DNA of 64,000 bases from Psychroflexus longus (GCF_020164595.1 NZ_JAIQZE010000008.1:1-64000); one strand, 5' to 3'. Positions 1 through 9,266 are shown, counted from the stretch's first letter. Numbers and translations are program-made. Notes: generated from the sequence alone by a model not told the origin.

Positions 1-37
1 TGCACAAGCAAAACAAACTCAAAAGAAAATCGTATAA
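1..37 (+). CDS. possible 3' end of a gene entering from the left
   Basis: One plus-strand frame is open from the window edge to a TAA at 35-37 and reads QAKQTQKKIV before the stop. This Lys/Gln-rich tail is plausible for a protein C-terminus, and the palindrome at 44-75 lies just after it. Eleven codons are too few to identify anything, and the frame could be chance. Confidence 0.25.
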   Translation, partial: AQAKQTQKKIV

Positions 38-40
38 ATC

Positions 41-75
41 AAAAAACCTTAACGATGCTAGCATCGTTAAGGTTT
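41..75 (-). terminator. terminator, mainly for the M28 peptidase gene
   Basis: A perfect 32-bp palindrome (AAACCTTAACGATGCT and its complement, 44-75) is followed on the minus strand by a run of six T. It lies 60 bp after the stop of the minus-strand peptidase. A convergent gene ending at 37 could share it. Confidence 0.8.
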
Positions 76-134
76 AAATTATAAATTTAATGGCTAATAA
101 TCTGTATCGGTTATTTAGGACGAGACATTAATAA

Positions 135-1145
135 TTATAAAGTTGGTTTATCTACAAAGGGTCTTTCATCTCGATTGGCAATTTCCCAAGCTGTAAAAAA
201 CACAAGTTTTGCTCTTTTTTTAAGCACCTCATAGTTGATCTTATCTGCGGTATCCGTTGGTTTATGATAATCCTCATGAACACCGTTAAAATAGAATATG
301 ATCGGAATATCAAATTTTGCAAAATTATAATGATCACTTCTGTAGTAAAATCTATTTGGATCATTTTCATCATTATACGTGTAGTCTAAATTCATATTTA
401 CGTACTTAGAATTGGCTTCTTCAGAAATTTCATGAAGTTCTGTGCTCAATTTATCACTACCTATAAGGTAGATATAATCTGGATTATTTTTATGAGCTTC
501 ATCCACCCTACCTATCATGTCCATATTGAGATTGGCCACAGTATTTTCAAGAGGGAAAATAGGATTTTGAGTATAATATTTAGATCCTAACAGACCCTTC
601 TCCTCGCCTGTAAGGTGAAGAAAAACTATAGACCTTTTGGGTCTGTAACCCTCTTCTATAGCTTTATTGAAAGCTTCTGCAATCTCCATCATAGCCATAG
701 ATCCGGAGCCTCCGTCATCAGCTCCATTGTAAATATCACCGTTACGCATCCCGACATGATCGTAATGCGAAGTGATGATAAGGTACTCCTCAGGAAGCTC
801 ACTCCCTTTTATCATGGCGACTACATTCTCACTTGAAGGTAATTTACCATTAAAAAAAGAAGAATCAATAGTTTGCATATATGGATCTTCCTCTTCGGAA
901 CCCCCTTGAATATTCAGGCTTTTATAATAATTCTTCAAGTATTGAGCAGCTTCTTTTTGACCCTGACTTCCGGTATCGCGTCCCTCAAATTCATCTGAAC
1001 TGAACGTATACAGATAATCACTTAATTCTGAAGATGTTATAGAATTAGAAAACCGAACAGGGTCAACATCTTTAACATCTTTCATTTGTGTTTTGCAGCC
1101 AACAAGACCCAAAATCACAACTAATGGTAATATTATTTTTTTCAT
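135..1145 (-). CDS. M28 family metallopeptidase, lipoprotein
   Basis: Predicted zinc exopeptidase, 336 residues. The N-terminus is a lipoprotein signal (MKKIILPLVVILGLVGC, lipobox LVGC), so the enzyme is probably anchored in the cell envelope. M28 landmarks follow in order: SHYDHVG (first zinc His), NGADDGGSG (bridging Asp), GEEKGLLGS (catalytic Glu pair), NMDMIGR (zinc Asp) and EDYHKPTD near residue 310 (last zinc His). The family removes amino acids from peptide N-termini or cleaves small amide substrates; the true substrate is unknown. It stands alone, transcribed away from the tRNA-Ser gene and ending at a strong terminator. Class and lipoprotein nature are well supported. Confidence 0.9.
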   Translation of the reverse strand: MKKIILPLVVILGLVGCKTQMKDVKDVDPVRFSNSITSSELSDYLYTFSSDEFEGRDTGSQGQKEAAQYLKNYYKSLNIQGGSEEEDPYMQTIDSSFFNGKLPSSENVVAMIKGSELPEEYLIITSHYDHVGMRNGDIYNGADDGGSGSMAMMEIAEAFNKAIEEGYRPKRSIVFLHLTGEEKGLLGSKYYTQNPIFPLENTVANLNMDMIGRVDEAHKNNPDYIYLIGSDKLSTELHEISEEANSKYVNMNLDYTYNDENDPNRFYYRSDHYNFAKFDIPIIFYFNGVHEDYHKPTDTADKINYEVLKKRAKLVFFTAWEIANRDERPFVDKPTL

Positions 1146-1420
1146 AAATTATTTATTTGTCGCTAAAATACTAGTAAAAGCCATGACTTTGAAATATTAA
1201 AGCTGAAAATTCATTTTGATTTTGTTTGCTGCTAATTTCAATACTCACAGATACATTGCTTATTGCTCTAGTTAAATTTACGATCCAGTCTTGAACGATG
1301 ATTAACTGATGATTTCGATACATTAAAATACCATGATTTTAAAAAAATACTACTTTATAAAGAGAAAATCTTCTAATGACCAATGTGAAAACAATTTTGC
1401 AAAAAACAGAAGGGAATAAT

Positions 1421-1450
1421 TTTGTCAAACTAAAAATGTTAGTATATTTG
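1421..1450 (+). promoter_or_regulatory. promoter of tRNA-Ser
   Basis: TTTG at 1421-1424 and TATATTTG at 1443-1450 are separated by 18 bp. They match the Bacteroidetes sigma-ABfr promoter (-33 TTTG, -7 TAnnTTTG). The tRNA starts 33 bp after the -7 box. Confidence 0.8.
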
Positions 1451-1482
1451 CAACCGCTAAAGAAAACCATAAATTGTTATCT

Positions 1483-1567
1483 GGAGAAATGGCAGAGTGG
1501 TCGAATGCGGCAGTCTTGAAAACTGTTGAGGGTCACACCTCCGGGGGTTCGAATCCCTCTTTCTCCG
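1483..1567 (+). tRNA. tRNA-Ser (anticodon TGA)
   Basis: Acceptor stem GGAGAAA pairs with TTTCTCC. The anticodon loop CTTGAAA carries TGA, a long variable arm (about TTGAGGGTCACACCTCC) marks a class II tRNA, and the T-loop is TTCGAAT. CCA is not encoded. It reads UCA/UCN serine codons. Confidence 0.97.
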
Positions 1568-1576
1568 CAAAAGGAA

Positions 1577-1604
1577 AACCCACAACTTTCGTTGTGGGTT
1601 TTTT
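1577..1604 (+). terminator. terminator after tRNA-Ser
   Basis: AACCCACAAC and GTTGTGGGTT form a 10-bp stem with a TTTC loop, followed by a T-run. It starts 10 bases after the tRNA. Confidence 0.85.
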
Positions 1605-1622
1605 AATATCCGGTCGCGTCGA

Positions 1623-1747
1623 AAGCGGAGCTTTTGTAAGAGGCGGGGTATTAAAAAAGCAAAGCAAGCGCCAGCTTGATTGGGGTTTCCATGCTTGCAC
1701 AGAACACCCTTTCAGCGATCAACGCAGTTAATCCTCATACTCCGCTT
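1623..1747 (+). other. possible structured RNA block after tRNA-Ser
   Basis: This block is richer in G and C than its surroundings and lies between two terminators. AAGCGGAG (1623-1630) and CTCCGCTT (1740-1747) could close it, and an internal hairpin CAAGC-GCCA-GCTTG lies at 1665-1678. Several open frames cross it but none looks like a protein. From memory, similar sequence follows tRNA genes in other Flavobacteriaceae; that was not checked. It may be a noncoding RNA or a conserved mobile remnant. Confidence 0.3.
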
Positions 1748-1780
1748 CATTGAGTTTCAAACGAAACTTCAAAAATCAAA

Positions 1781-1813
1781 AAACCCTTTAAAGTCAGTCT
1801 TTAAAGGGTTTTT
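1781..1813 (+). terminator. second terminator-like hairpin downstream of tRNA-Ser
   Basis: AAACCCTTTAAAG and CTTTAAAGGGTTT form a perfect 13-bp stem with a 5-base loop, followed by TTCATTTT. It would end any transcript that crosses the structured block at 1623-1747. Confidence 0.7.
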
Positions 1814-1856
1814 CATTTTCTAGACATTTTCAAAAGGCACATAGAATATCAAAGTT

Positions 1857-1917
1857 TAGTTACCCTATTAGTTACCCTATTGAAATTTTAGGTTCGATTC
1901 CTAAAATAGGGTAACTA
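1857..1917. repeat. direct and inverted 13-bp repeats around a T-arm-like core
   Basis: TAGTTACCCTATT occurs at 1857-1869 and 1869-1881, and its inverse AATAGGGTAACTA at 1905-1917. The core between them, TTTAGG-TTCGATT-CCTAAA (1887-1905), has the form of a tRNA T stem-loop. The lower stem extends it like an acceptor stem. This could be a tRNA remnant or an old attachment site, but no integrase gene is present here. Confidence 0.45.
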
Positions 1918-2426
1918 AATTTAAAAGATTCGGAGCGAATTCGCCGATATTACTGGAACTCGAGATGTTTTTAAATTAATCTTGCTCAAATTTAAACTTA
2001 TATCAGAAGCTTTCGAAATCATTAATCTCAATCTACATTTCACTGTTAACAAGTGTTGTAACCAGGCATTAATAATCACTAAAAAAATTAAAGACCCAAA
2101 CGCTTTAATCATCATCTCAACTATTGTAATTATAAGTATCCTAACACAAATAAGAGAAGTAAGATCTGATGAAAAGCATCAAGCAATTTTTAATTATAAA
2201 CAAAAAACCTTAGAAAAAATTATTAAAAATGGTTTACTAAAAAGCTTTAGTCCTTCAAGGCTTTCTGAAAAAAACGTTTTAATAGACTATTCTGGATAGA
2301 TATACCATTTATCTACTATTTTAATGGTATCCATCAATTACAAAAAATAAGCAACAGCTAAAAAAAGACTACAATTTAAATGGTTCGCATAAGTCATGAG
2401 AAAAACGATTATTCACGATTCTAGAC
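1918..2426. other. gene-poor stretch with one doubtful open frame
   Basis: An open frame of 105 codons on the plus strand (1982-2299) begins only with TTG and has no ATG. It predicts one hydrophobic stretch near residues 41-55 and a Lys-rich C-terminus, and resembles no family I know. I do not call it a gene. Nothing else is recognisable. Confidence 0.3.
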
Positions 2427-5400
2427 CTAAGCTCTTTTTTTCAAAATATCCAATAGAATATCCCATTCTTGTTTTAACTCTTGAAACAGTGTGAAGTATG
2501 CCTCTTTGTTTTTTGAAATAATTTCTTTTTCAATAGTTATCAAAAGTTCCGAAAAAATACCCCATCTAAGATTTAAAGAAGTTCCTTTTAATGAGTGTGC
2601 AATTGATTCGGCTTTTTTAAGATCAGACTTGTTTAGTTCTATCTCCAAGTCAGATAGTTTCTTTTCAACATCTTCAATAGCATTAGGTATTAAGAACTCT
2701 AAAGTTTCTATGTCACCACCTAATTGGTAAAGAAGCTCTTTTCGATCAAAATGATTCAAATCTATAAATGAAAGTTCATTTTCACTTTCAGTATTTACTT
2801 GCCTGCTTCCATTAATTAAATATTTGTTTAGAATAGATTCTAGTTTATTTGTTTCAATGGGCTTTGTTAAAAAATCATCCATTCCACTATTAAGCGCTTT
2901 ATCTTTTTTGTTTATTGAAGCTCCTGCAGTAAGGCCTATCACGATTGTTCTTTTAATCTTTTTCTTTGACTCATATTCTCGTAATTTAGAAGTAGTTTCA
3001 TTACCGTCCATTTCTGGCATTTGAACATCCATAAATATAAGATCTGGTTTGAGTGAGATAATCTTGTCTAGTGCTACTTTTCCATTCTCAGCCTTAAATA
3101 ATTCAATATTTGGCAAAACACGCTTAATGTGAGAAGAAGCTAAAAGCATATTATTTAAATTATCTTCAACGATAAGAACTTTAAACGTTGAATAGTTGAT
3201 GAAATCTGATTTTGCTTTACTTTTTATTTTTTCACTTAAAATATTTGGTCGTTTTATTTCGATATTCCTCAGTTCAGTCTCAAGCGTAAAATAAAACTCG
3301 CTGCCCTCACCCTCTTTAGATTTAACGTCTAGTTTCCCTCCCATTTTTCGAACAAGTTGGTCTGAAATTACCAGTCCAAGTCCTGTCCCTCCAAATTTGC
3401 GTGTAGTAGAGCTATCTGCTTGAGAAAATGCTTTGAACAGCTTTGCTTTTTGAGCATCTGAGATACCAATACCTGTATCACAAACTGAAAATTGTATTTG
3501 GCCAAATCCCCCCTTTCTTCCAAGCAAAGATAGTTTGAGCTCAACTTTTCCCTTCTCTATGAATTTTAAAGCATTGCTCAATAAATTGGTGAGTATTTGA
3601 CGAACCCTAGTAGGATCTAACAGAGCAAACCTTGGTATTTTGGAGTCGATACTAATTTTAAGCTCTATATCTTTATTTAAGGCTAGATGTTTTACTAAAC
3701 CTGCCGTCTGCTCAACTAAATCGATTATATCGGTTTCAATTACTTCAATATCCAATTTGCCTGCTTCGATTTTTGAAAAATCGAGTATGTCATTAATAAT
3801 GTTCAAAAGACCTAAGCCACTATCATGAATTGTATCAACGTATTGTTCTTGTACTTCGTTGAGTTGAGTACTCTTCAATAATTCTGAAAATCCTATCACA
3901 CTATTCATGGGGGTACGAATTTCATGAGACATATTGGCTAAAAATTCAGACTTAGCTTTATCTGCCCTTTGAGCGTCTTCCTTGGCTTCAATTAAGTGTT
4001 TTTCAACTATTTTTCTACTGTTTAGATTAGCAATCATGCCACCAAAAATATTCAATAATTTTTTGTCTTGATCTGTAAACATATAAGTGGATCGTACATA
4101 GTCAAACCCAATAAAACCAATACACTTACGTTCAAGCATCATTGGAACTGTAAGAATACTTTTTATCTCCTGCGTTTCAAGAATTTTTCTCAGATTATCG
4201 CCTGCTGGCAATTGCATTATATCTTCAATATATACTTCGACACCATCCTTATGAGCCTCTACAATTGTAGATATAGAATCATTTGTTAAGTTTTGTAAGT
4301 TTTTTATTTGGGATTCAATGTTATTATTACACCACTCATAAGTATTACTACATGTATCTTTCTCCCAATCAAAACTAAACACATAAACTCTGTCTGCTGA
4401 AACAAATTCTCCAATCTCTTTTAAGGAATTATTAATTGTGGCATCCACCGAATTGAGAGGTACATTAATATAAGTTGATGCACTCTTCATCAGTAGCGAT
4501 TGCATTTCATTGAGCTTTTCTAGTTTTTCTGATGCTAACACCTGATCTGTTATATCGGTAATCACACCAAATAGTTTAGTCATTTTCCCATCTTGAAAAC
4601 TTGGTTGGCCAGTCGAACGTACCCACTTTTCATTACCTTTTGCAGAAATAAACTTACAGCTAACGTCGAAAGAAATTTCCTCTGAAATTGATTTAGAAAT
4701 AGCATCGGTAATTACTTTTTTAAAATCAGGATGGTAAAAATCAATACCATTTTCTTTATTATGATCGAATTCTTTTTCAACTTCATAAATTGAATACACT
4801 TCTTTACTCCAGATGGTCTGGCCTGTTTCAATGTCCAATTCCCAGGACCCTGTTTTATTGATTTTCTCAGCCTCTTCCAGTATCGTATTAGTCCTTATTA
4901 GTATTTCTTTTGTTTTTTCCCTTTCGGTAATATCCATGACAGAGCCATGCATTTTTAATGGTTTGCCATTTTCATCAAAAATAACTTTCCCTCTAGCTTT
5001 TACAATTCTTACTTCATTATCAGTTGGTCTAATTAATCGGTGTTTAATATTGTAAGCTGCAATATTTTTTAAAGCATTATCGAAGGCATTTTCAATTTTT
5101 TCTCTGTCATCGGGGTGGGAAATGAGCATAATTTCATCTTTGCTCATCGTCTCATTTCCACCAGTAATCTTTTGCCAATTATCTGAGGTTGTAAACTTAT
5201 TTTCAGGTATAAGATATTCAAAACTCCCCGTATCTGTTAACTCTTCAGATTCCTTAAGTATCGTATTGTATTTAATTAACTCTTGCTCATTTTTTTTGAA
5301 TTCTGTTATGTCTATATGAGCGCCCAATACTCGCACAGCTTTACCATTTTTATCATGTATTGCTTTTCCTCGAGCATAAATCCAAACTGTAGAACCGTTC

Positions 5401-5711
5401 TTGTGAGTATATCTTATTGTTTGCTCGTATGGAATTGATGGATTTTCATAATGTTGCTTAACTTTCTCCATTGCAATTTTTAAATCATCCTGATTTATTA
5501 AATTTTGCCAAGCATATATTTTATGTGGCATTTCATCAGGGTTATAACCCAATATTTTCCAAAATTTTGGACTGATCCATTCTTCATCAGGATTCTCCAA
5601 ATCCCAATACCATATACCGTCTAATTGAGCTTCTTGGATAAAATCAAAAATGCTTTCATCGGTTTTGATTAATTCGTAAAGCTCTTTTATAAGATAATGA
5701 TTGTCTTTCAT
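2427..5711 (-). CDS. hybrid sensor histidine kinase (PAS x3, GAF, HisKA, HATPase, REC, Hpt)
   Basis: A 1094-residue cytoplasmic multi-step phosphorelay protein without membrane segments. Three PAS domains lie at about 22-140, 150-265 and 280-395, the first two ending in the usual VLGAHIDITE and MHGSVMDITE motifs. A GAF domain follows at about 405-575. The dimerisation/H-box has the phospho-acceptor His596 (MSHEIRTPMN). The ATPase domain shows the N box (LTNLLSNALKF), CDTGIGIS and GGTGLGL. A receiver domain has Asp895 in FMDVQMP, and a C-terminal Hpt domain has His1039 in AHSLKGTS. The path is therefore His596 to Asp895 to His1039 to an unlinked regulator. No response regulator or output gene lies next to it. 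The stimulus is unknown; PAS plus GAF without a transmembrane segment suggests an internal signal such as redox state, light or a small ligand. Confidence 0.93.
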   Translation of the reverse strand: MKDNHYLIKELYELIKTDESIFDFIQEAQLDGIWYWDLENPDEEWISPKFWKILGYNPDEMPHKIYAWQNLINQDDLKIAMEKVKQHYENPSIPYEQTIRYTHKNGSTVWIYARGKAIHDKNGKAVRVLGAHIDITEFKKNEQELIKYNTILKESEELTDTGSFEYLIPENKFTTSDNWQKITGGNETMSKDEIMLISHPDDREKIENAFDNALKNIAAYNIKHRLIRPTDNEVRIVKARGKVIFDENGKPLKMHGSVMDITEREKTKEILIRTNTILEEAEKINKTGSWELDIETGQTIWSKEVYSIYEVEKEFDHNKENGIDFYHPDFKKVITDAISKSISEEISFDVSCKFISAKGNEKWVRSTGQPSFQDGKMTKLFGVITDITDQVLASEKLEKLNEMQSLLMKSASTYINVPLNSVDATINNSLKEIGEFVSADRVYVFSFDWEKDTCSNTYEWCNNNIESQIKNLQNLTNDSISTIVEAHKDGVEVYIEDIMQLPAGDNLRKILETQEIKSILTVPMMLERKCIGFIGFDYVRSTYMFTDQDKKLLNIFGGMIANLNSRKIVEKHLIEAKEDAQRADKAKSEFLANMSHEIRTPMNSVIGFSELLKSTQLNEVQEQYVDTIHDSGLGLLNIINDILDFSKIEAGKLDIEVIETDIIDLVEQTAGLVKHLALNKDIELKISIDSKIPRFALLDPTRVRQILTNLLSNALKFIEKGKVELKLSLLGRKGGFGQIQFSVCDTGIGISDAQKAKLFKAFSQADSSTTRKFGGTGLGLVISDQLVRKMGGKLDVKSKEGEGSEFYFTLETELRNIEIKRPNILSEKIKSKAKSDFINYSTFKVLIVEDNLNNMLLASSHIKRVLPNIELFKAENGKVALDKIISLKPDLIFMDVQMPEMDGNETTSKLREYESKKKIKRTIVIGLTAGASINKKDKALNSGMDDFLTKPIETNKLESILNKYLINGSRQVNTESENELSFIDLNHFDRKELLYQLGGDIETLEFLIPNAIEDVEKKLSDLEIELNKSDLKKAESIAHSLKGTSLNLRWGIFSELLITIEKEIISKNKEAYFTLFQELKQEWDILLDILKKRA

Positions 5712-6133
5712 ATTGTAGGATTAGCATTTTAAAAAAAATTAACGCAATAAATTTAATATTTTAGTTTTATTTGAATTAATATTTAGACAAAGAACTAAAA
5801 ATTGCTAGCTAAAGAAAAATTCAGTTTGGGCTTTTAGCCTATTAGTTTTTCTAATTAATGAAGAAAACTTAATAAGAATAACTTTATATTCTAATTTGAC
5901 CTAAGACTCTTTAACATGGTATTCTCATTCAAAAAATATATTAGCATTGACTATCTTGCTTATCGAAGTTAATTATAGGCTGCCGATTTTATTGTTCTGA
6001 TTTTTGAAAAAAAAGCAATGTCTTTTTGAAGGAGCGTTGTGTTCTAAATGAAAGTCTTAGTTTTGAAGGATAATTTTAAATGACGGAGACCACATAGATT
6101 TATGTCTTATCCTTTTCAATAGCTTCGAAGAAT
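5712..6133. other. intergenic region between divergent genes
   Basis: This AT-rich spacer should hold the promoters for the kinase (minus) and the ATP-grasp gene (plus). No full TTTG/TAnnTTTG pair, hairpin or open frame worth calling was found. Confidence 0.4.
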
Positions 6134-7300
6134 ATGATACTAATAGACCACCCATATATTTCAGATTTTTTACTAAAAACGATTAAAGAAAATAATTTTG
6201 AAATTGTTTCTACTCAGGCAGCAAGATCATTAATCCAAGATGATGCAATGAATTGGATTTCTGAATATGAGGCATTACATAAACTGCTTAGTACTGCAAA
6301 TCCTCTCCTTTATACCAATTCTGAAAATTCGTTGAAATGGGTATTCGAATATCTGAAAGAAACTGACTTACCTGACCAGATCAAATTATTTAAGGACAAA
6401 TACGAATTCAGAGAACTGATCCGGGATATCTTCCCTGATTTTATCTTTAGAAAAATCAAAATCGATGAAATCCAAAACCTTGATATTAATACCTTGAAAC
6501 TACCCTTTGTCATTAAGCCTTCTTTAGGTTTTTTCAGCATTGGAGTTCAAATTATTCATACCAAGTCTGACTGGCATGTTGCTCAAAAGGAATTAACTTA
6601 TGATAATCTAAAAAGCATTTATCCAAAAGAGGTGATGGATGCATCTACTTTTATCATAGAAGAATACATAGAAGGAAAAGAATTTGCCATCGATGCTTAT
6701 TTTAATAACGAAGGAGAAGTCGTTGTCCTCAATATTATGCACCATGTGTTTTCGTCCAGAACGGATGTTAGTGACAGGCTCTACTCGACTTCAAAAAGTA
6801 TCATTCGCAGGCATAAAGAAAGCATTGAAAAGTTTTTAAGTCCCATTGGGGAAAAAGCTGGTTTGAAAAACTTCCCCTTACACCTGGAGGTTAGAATTGA
6901 TCAACAAGGAATCATAAGGCCTATTGAAGTCAACCCACTTCGCTTTGGAGGCTGGTGTACGACAGCAGACCTTTCCTGGTATGCCTTTAAATTCAATTCA
7001 TATCAGTATTTCCTTCAGAATAAGAAACCTGACTGGGATGAAATATTTAAATACAAAAAAGATGAGATCCATAGTATTGTTTTACTAAACAATTCTTCAG
7101 GTATCAAGCCATCAGAAATCTCTTATTTTGATTTTGAAAAGCTTCAACAAGATTTAGAACACATTTTAGTCATCAGAGAATTAAATTTTAATAAATATCC
7201 TGCTTTTGGAATCGTATTTACTGAAACCAGTCAAGACAATGGAGAAGAACTAAAAGAGATCCTAAACTCTGATTTGAGAAAGTATATTAAAATTAATTAG
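6134..7300 (+). CDS. ATP-grasp domain protein
   Basis: A 388-residue predicted ATP-dependent carboxylate ligase. ATP-grasp signatures are FVIKPSLGFFSIG (residues about 125-137, with the ATP-binding Lys128), the EEYIEGKEFAID strand near 177-188, and EVNPLRFGG near 270, where Glu and Asn would bind the magnesium ions. Ligases of this fold join a carboxylate to an amine or thiol through an acyl phosphate; the substrate cannot be told from sequence. There is no signal peptide. The gene ends tail to tail, with a 4-bp overlap, against a nucleoside-deoxyribosyltransferase-like gene on the other strand. The start is the ATG at 6134, without a visible ribosome binding site, as is usual here. Confidence 0.8.
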   Translation: MILIDHPYISDFLLKTIKENNFEIVSTQAARSLIQDDAMNWISEYEALHKLLSTANPLLYTNSENSLKWVFEYLKETDLPDQIKLFKDKYEFRELIRDIFPDFIFRKIKIDEIQNLDINTLKLPFVIKPSLGFFSIGVQIIHTKSDWHVAQKELTYDNLKSIYPKEVMDASTFIIEEYIEGKEFAIDAYFNNEGEVVVLNIMHHVFSSRTDVSDRLYSTSKSIIRRHKESIEKFLSPIGEKAGLKNFPLHLEVRIDQQGIIRPIEVNPLRFGGWCTTADLSWYAFKFNSYQYFLQNKKPDWDEIFKYKKDEIHSIVLLNNSSGIKPSEISYFDFEKLQQDLEHILVIRELNFNKYPAFGIVFTETSQDNGEELKEILNSDLRKYIKIN

Positions 7301-7917
7301 AATAATTCTCTTTTATTTTTAATCAGCGTATCAGCTATTTCTTCAATGAACGAATCAGCAACTAGTTTTGGTTTATCCTCTTTTCTTAAGGTATGCCATT
7401 TAATGCCATGCATTTGAGAAATTTCTCGGGCCCAATCAACACCCTGAGCATCTTCGGGGCTGCCTACAATAAAATCTTTGTTTCGCCTGTCTTTTAGATA
7501 TTCCTGCAGGAAATAGCCGAATTCCCACCTACTTGAAGGGCCAATATTGGGCGCAAACACCTCTGATTTTTCTTTGGTCCAATAAGCAGGCAGCCAAAAG
7601 GTGGTGATATCACAACGCTTTAAGTAGTGATGTTCCCAGAGCATTTGAGGATCTCTGATTACTTCTAAGTCCTTATCAGTAACTTTAGCGCCAGCACCCT
7701 CCAGCTCTTCCCAGTATCCGCTTTTCGGCTCGGGTGATACAAGTAGCATGCTTGGATCTAAGCGTTCATCTTGTTGTAATACTGATATGATTTTACGCCT
7801 CCAACCTGTTTTCATCTCACCATCAGGAGGTGAAACACCACCCAAGAAAACACCTAGCTTTGGGTATACCGCATTGTGGTCTCTTGAAAACAATGTCCTT
7901 ATTTCTTTTTCTTTCAT
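7297..7917 (-). CDS. nucleoside 2-deoxyribosyltransferase-like protein
   Basis: A 206-residue cytoplasmic protein. The N-terminal VFLGGVSPPDG with WRRK fits the nucleotide-binding entry of the nucleoside 2-deoxyribosyltransferase-like fold (Nuc_deoxyri_tr2 type). Further hallmarks are the WEHHYLKRCDITTFWLPAY segment, GPSSRWEFGYF (residues about 127-137, with the Glu expected to be catalytic in the family) and IVGSPEDAQG. Members cleave or transfer the N-glycosidic bond of nucleosides or NAD-like compounds, but many are uncharacterised. It converges on the ATP-grasp gene. Fold assignment is fairly sure; activity is not. Confidence 0.75.
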   Translation of the reverse strand: MKEKEIRTLFSRDHNAVYPKLGVFLGGVSPPDGEMKTGWRRKIISVLQQDERLDPSMLLVSPEPKSGYWEELEGAGAKVTDKDLEVIRDPQMLWEHHYLKRCDITTFWLPAYWTKEKSEVFAPNIGPSSRWEFGYFLQEYLKDRRNKDFIVGSPEDAQGVDWAREISQMHGIKWHTLRKEDKPKLVADSFIEEIADTLIKNKRELF

Positions 7918-8808
7918 ACTTATTGATCAGTTAATAAAGCTATTGAAATTCATTAATTATTGATTTGTTTAAACTTACTAATTAAATCTTCAACAAAACT
8001 TTACTTTTAATAAAGAAGGTTATAAACTGAAGTAGCACTTACAACTGCTTTTTTTTGCGATGACACATAATCGTTCAATTTTGAATGTAGAGATTATTCT
8101 TGTCATGATAAAAATTAAAAATATAAAACACATGAAATAAATCACAACTGAAACAGCCATAAAAAAGATGAAATTAAATAAGGCTATTGAAAATTAGTTC
8201 AGATTTAATCCTTCTGATACTATGAATGATAGTTTAAAAAACAATTGCAAAGTTGGTTGTTCATAGGATGATAGTGAAAACATAATCAATAACTTTATCA
8301 CTAAAATGGTCTCAGGAAATAGAATTTATCAACAGAATTAATAAGTAATCCACTACTGACTTCTATTTTGAAACAGCCAAAAACTGGATGGATATTTTTA
8401 TCTATCTGGCTTATTAGATAAAACAACTACTAAACTCTATAAAATTACTGTTCACTTCACCATTACATTACTCCTGTTTATTAGCATGGGGCTTATTCCT
8501 GAATTCTAGTAAAACGATAAAATTATATATCAGGATTTTAGAATTTTTCTAAGGAGGTTTTGTTAGTGGCCTATTGGTGAATGGTATTTTACCAAATTAA
8601 ACTATTACGCTAAAAAAATGAAATAATAAGAATCTCTTTTTCAACGCTGCAAATCTGAAATTAGAGATACATACTTTTTCTGTAAGGAAATAAATGGAGC
8701 TATCTTTTTACTAAGGAATAATCAACGTTTATAAGTCAATAAAACCGATGACATGGAAGATCATTAGTTTTGTGTATTTTAGAAACGTAAAAATAAAAAA
8801 GAATATAA
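7918..8808. other. 890-bp gene-poor stretch, possibly decayed coding DNA
   Basis: No intact gene is visible. One frame from ATG 8222 reads CKVGCS, a TAG, then DDSENIINN and about 20 more codons, as if a small gene had taken a nonsense mutation. A hydrophobic frame near 8450-8510 is also cut by stops. A TAnnTTTG-like box (TAGTTTTG, about 8766-8773) precedes the small gene at 8809. Confidence 0.35.
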
Positions 8809-9009
8809 ATGGATAATTCATCAATATTTATATTGTTACTAATATTGGCTGTCGGATTTATATGGTTATTGCCAATAATATCAATCCTATTTTCAAGTAA
8901 AACCTCAGGAAGTGAAAAATTTGCTTGGATACTTGCAGTAATTTTTATTTCATGGTTTGCATGGATTTTTTATCTATTACTCGCCCCCCTTAAAAATAGG
9001 AGTCATTAA
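8809..9009 (+). CDS. small membrane protein, PLDc_N-like
   Basis: A 66-residue protein with two predicted transmembrane helices (about 5-28 and 36-59), linked by SSKTSGSEK and ending in LAPLKNRSH. The pattern of Lys, a Trp-rich second helix and a short basic tail resembles the PLDc_N family of small two-helix proteins, whose function is mostly unknown. A TAGTTTTG box lies 36 bp upstream. It stands alone in a gene-poor stretch. Coding status is likely from start, composition and topology; the family call is tentative. Confidence 0.65.
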   Translation: MDNSSIFILLLILAVGFIWLLPIISILFSSKTSGSEKFAWILAVIFISWFAWIFYLLLAPLKNRSH

Positions 9010-9266
9010 TTACATAAAAACGATAAAGCCAACTTCTGTTTTTTTAACCTGAACATATGTCTCATATGGATGCCTTTTATAAAGGTCTGGATGTTAAAAA
9101 ATTTAGCAAGCTAGTTTAATGAGACTATCTGTATTTGTAATAAATAACTTTAAAATCAATACAATTACCCACCATTTTTAGAAAAAAGATTTTAAAATTT
9201 CTATTGGTAAATTTGGAGTCTTATTCAAGGGATTTAATAGAGTTGATGCTCATATCATTTCATTCC

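Noticed and set aside
1474-1731. Open frame across tRNA-Ser and the structured block
   Set aside because: It overlaps the tRNA gene and two hairpins, and its protein has no recognisable family.
1857-1917. CRISPR-like array
   Set aside because: Only two direct copies overlapping by one base, one inverted copy, and no spacers or cas genes.
1982-2299. 105-codon frame starting with TTG
   Set aside because: No ATG, no family resemblance and no promoter; one hydrophobic stretch is not enough.
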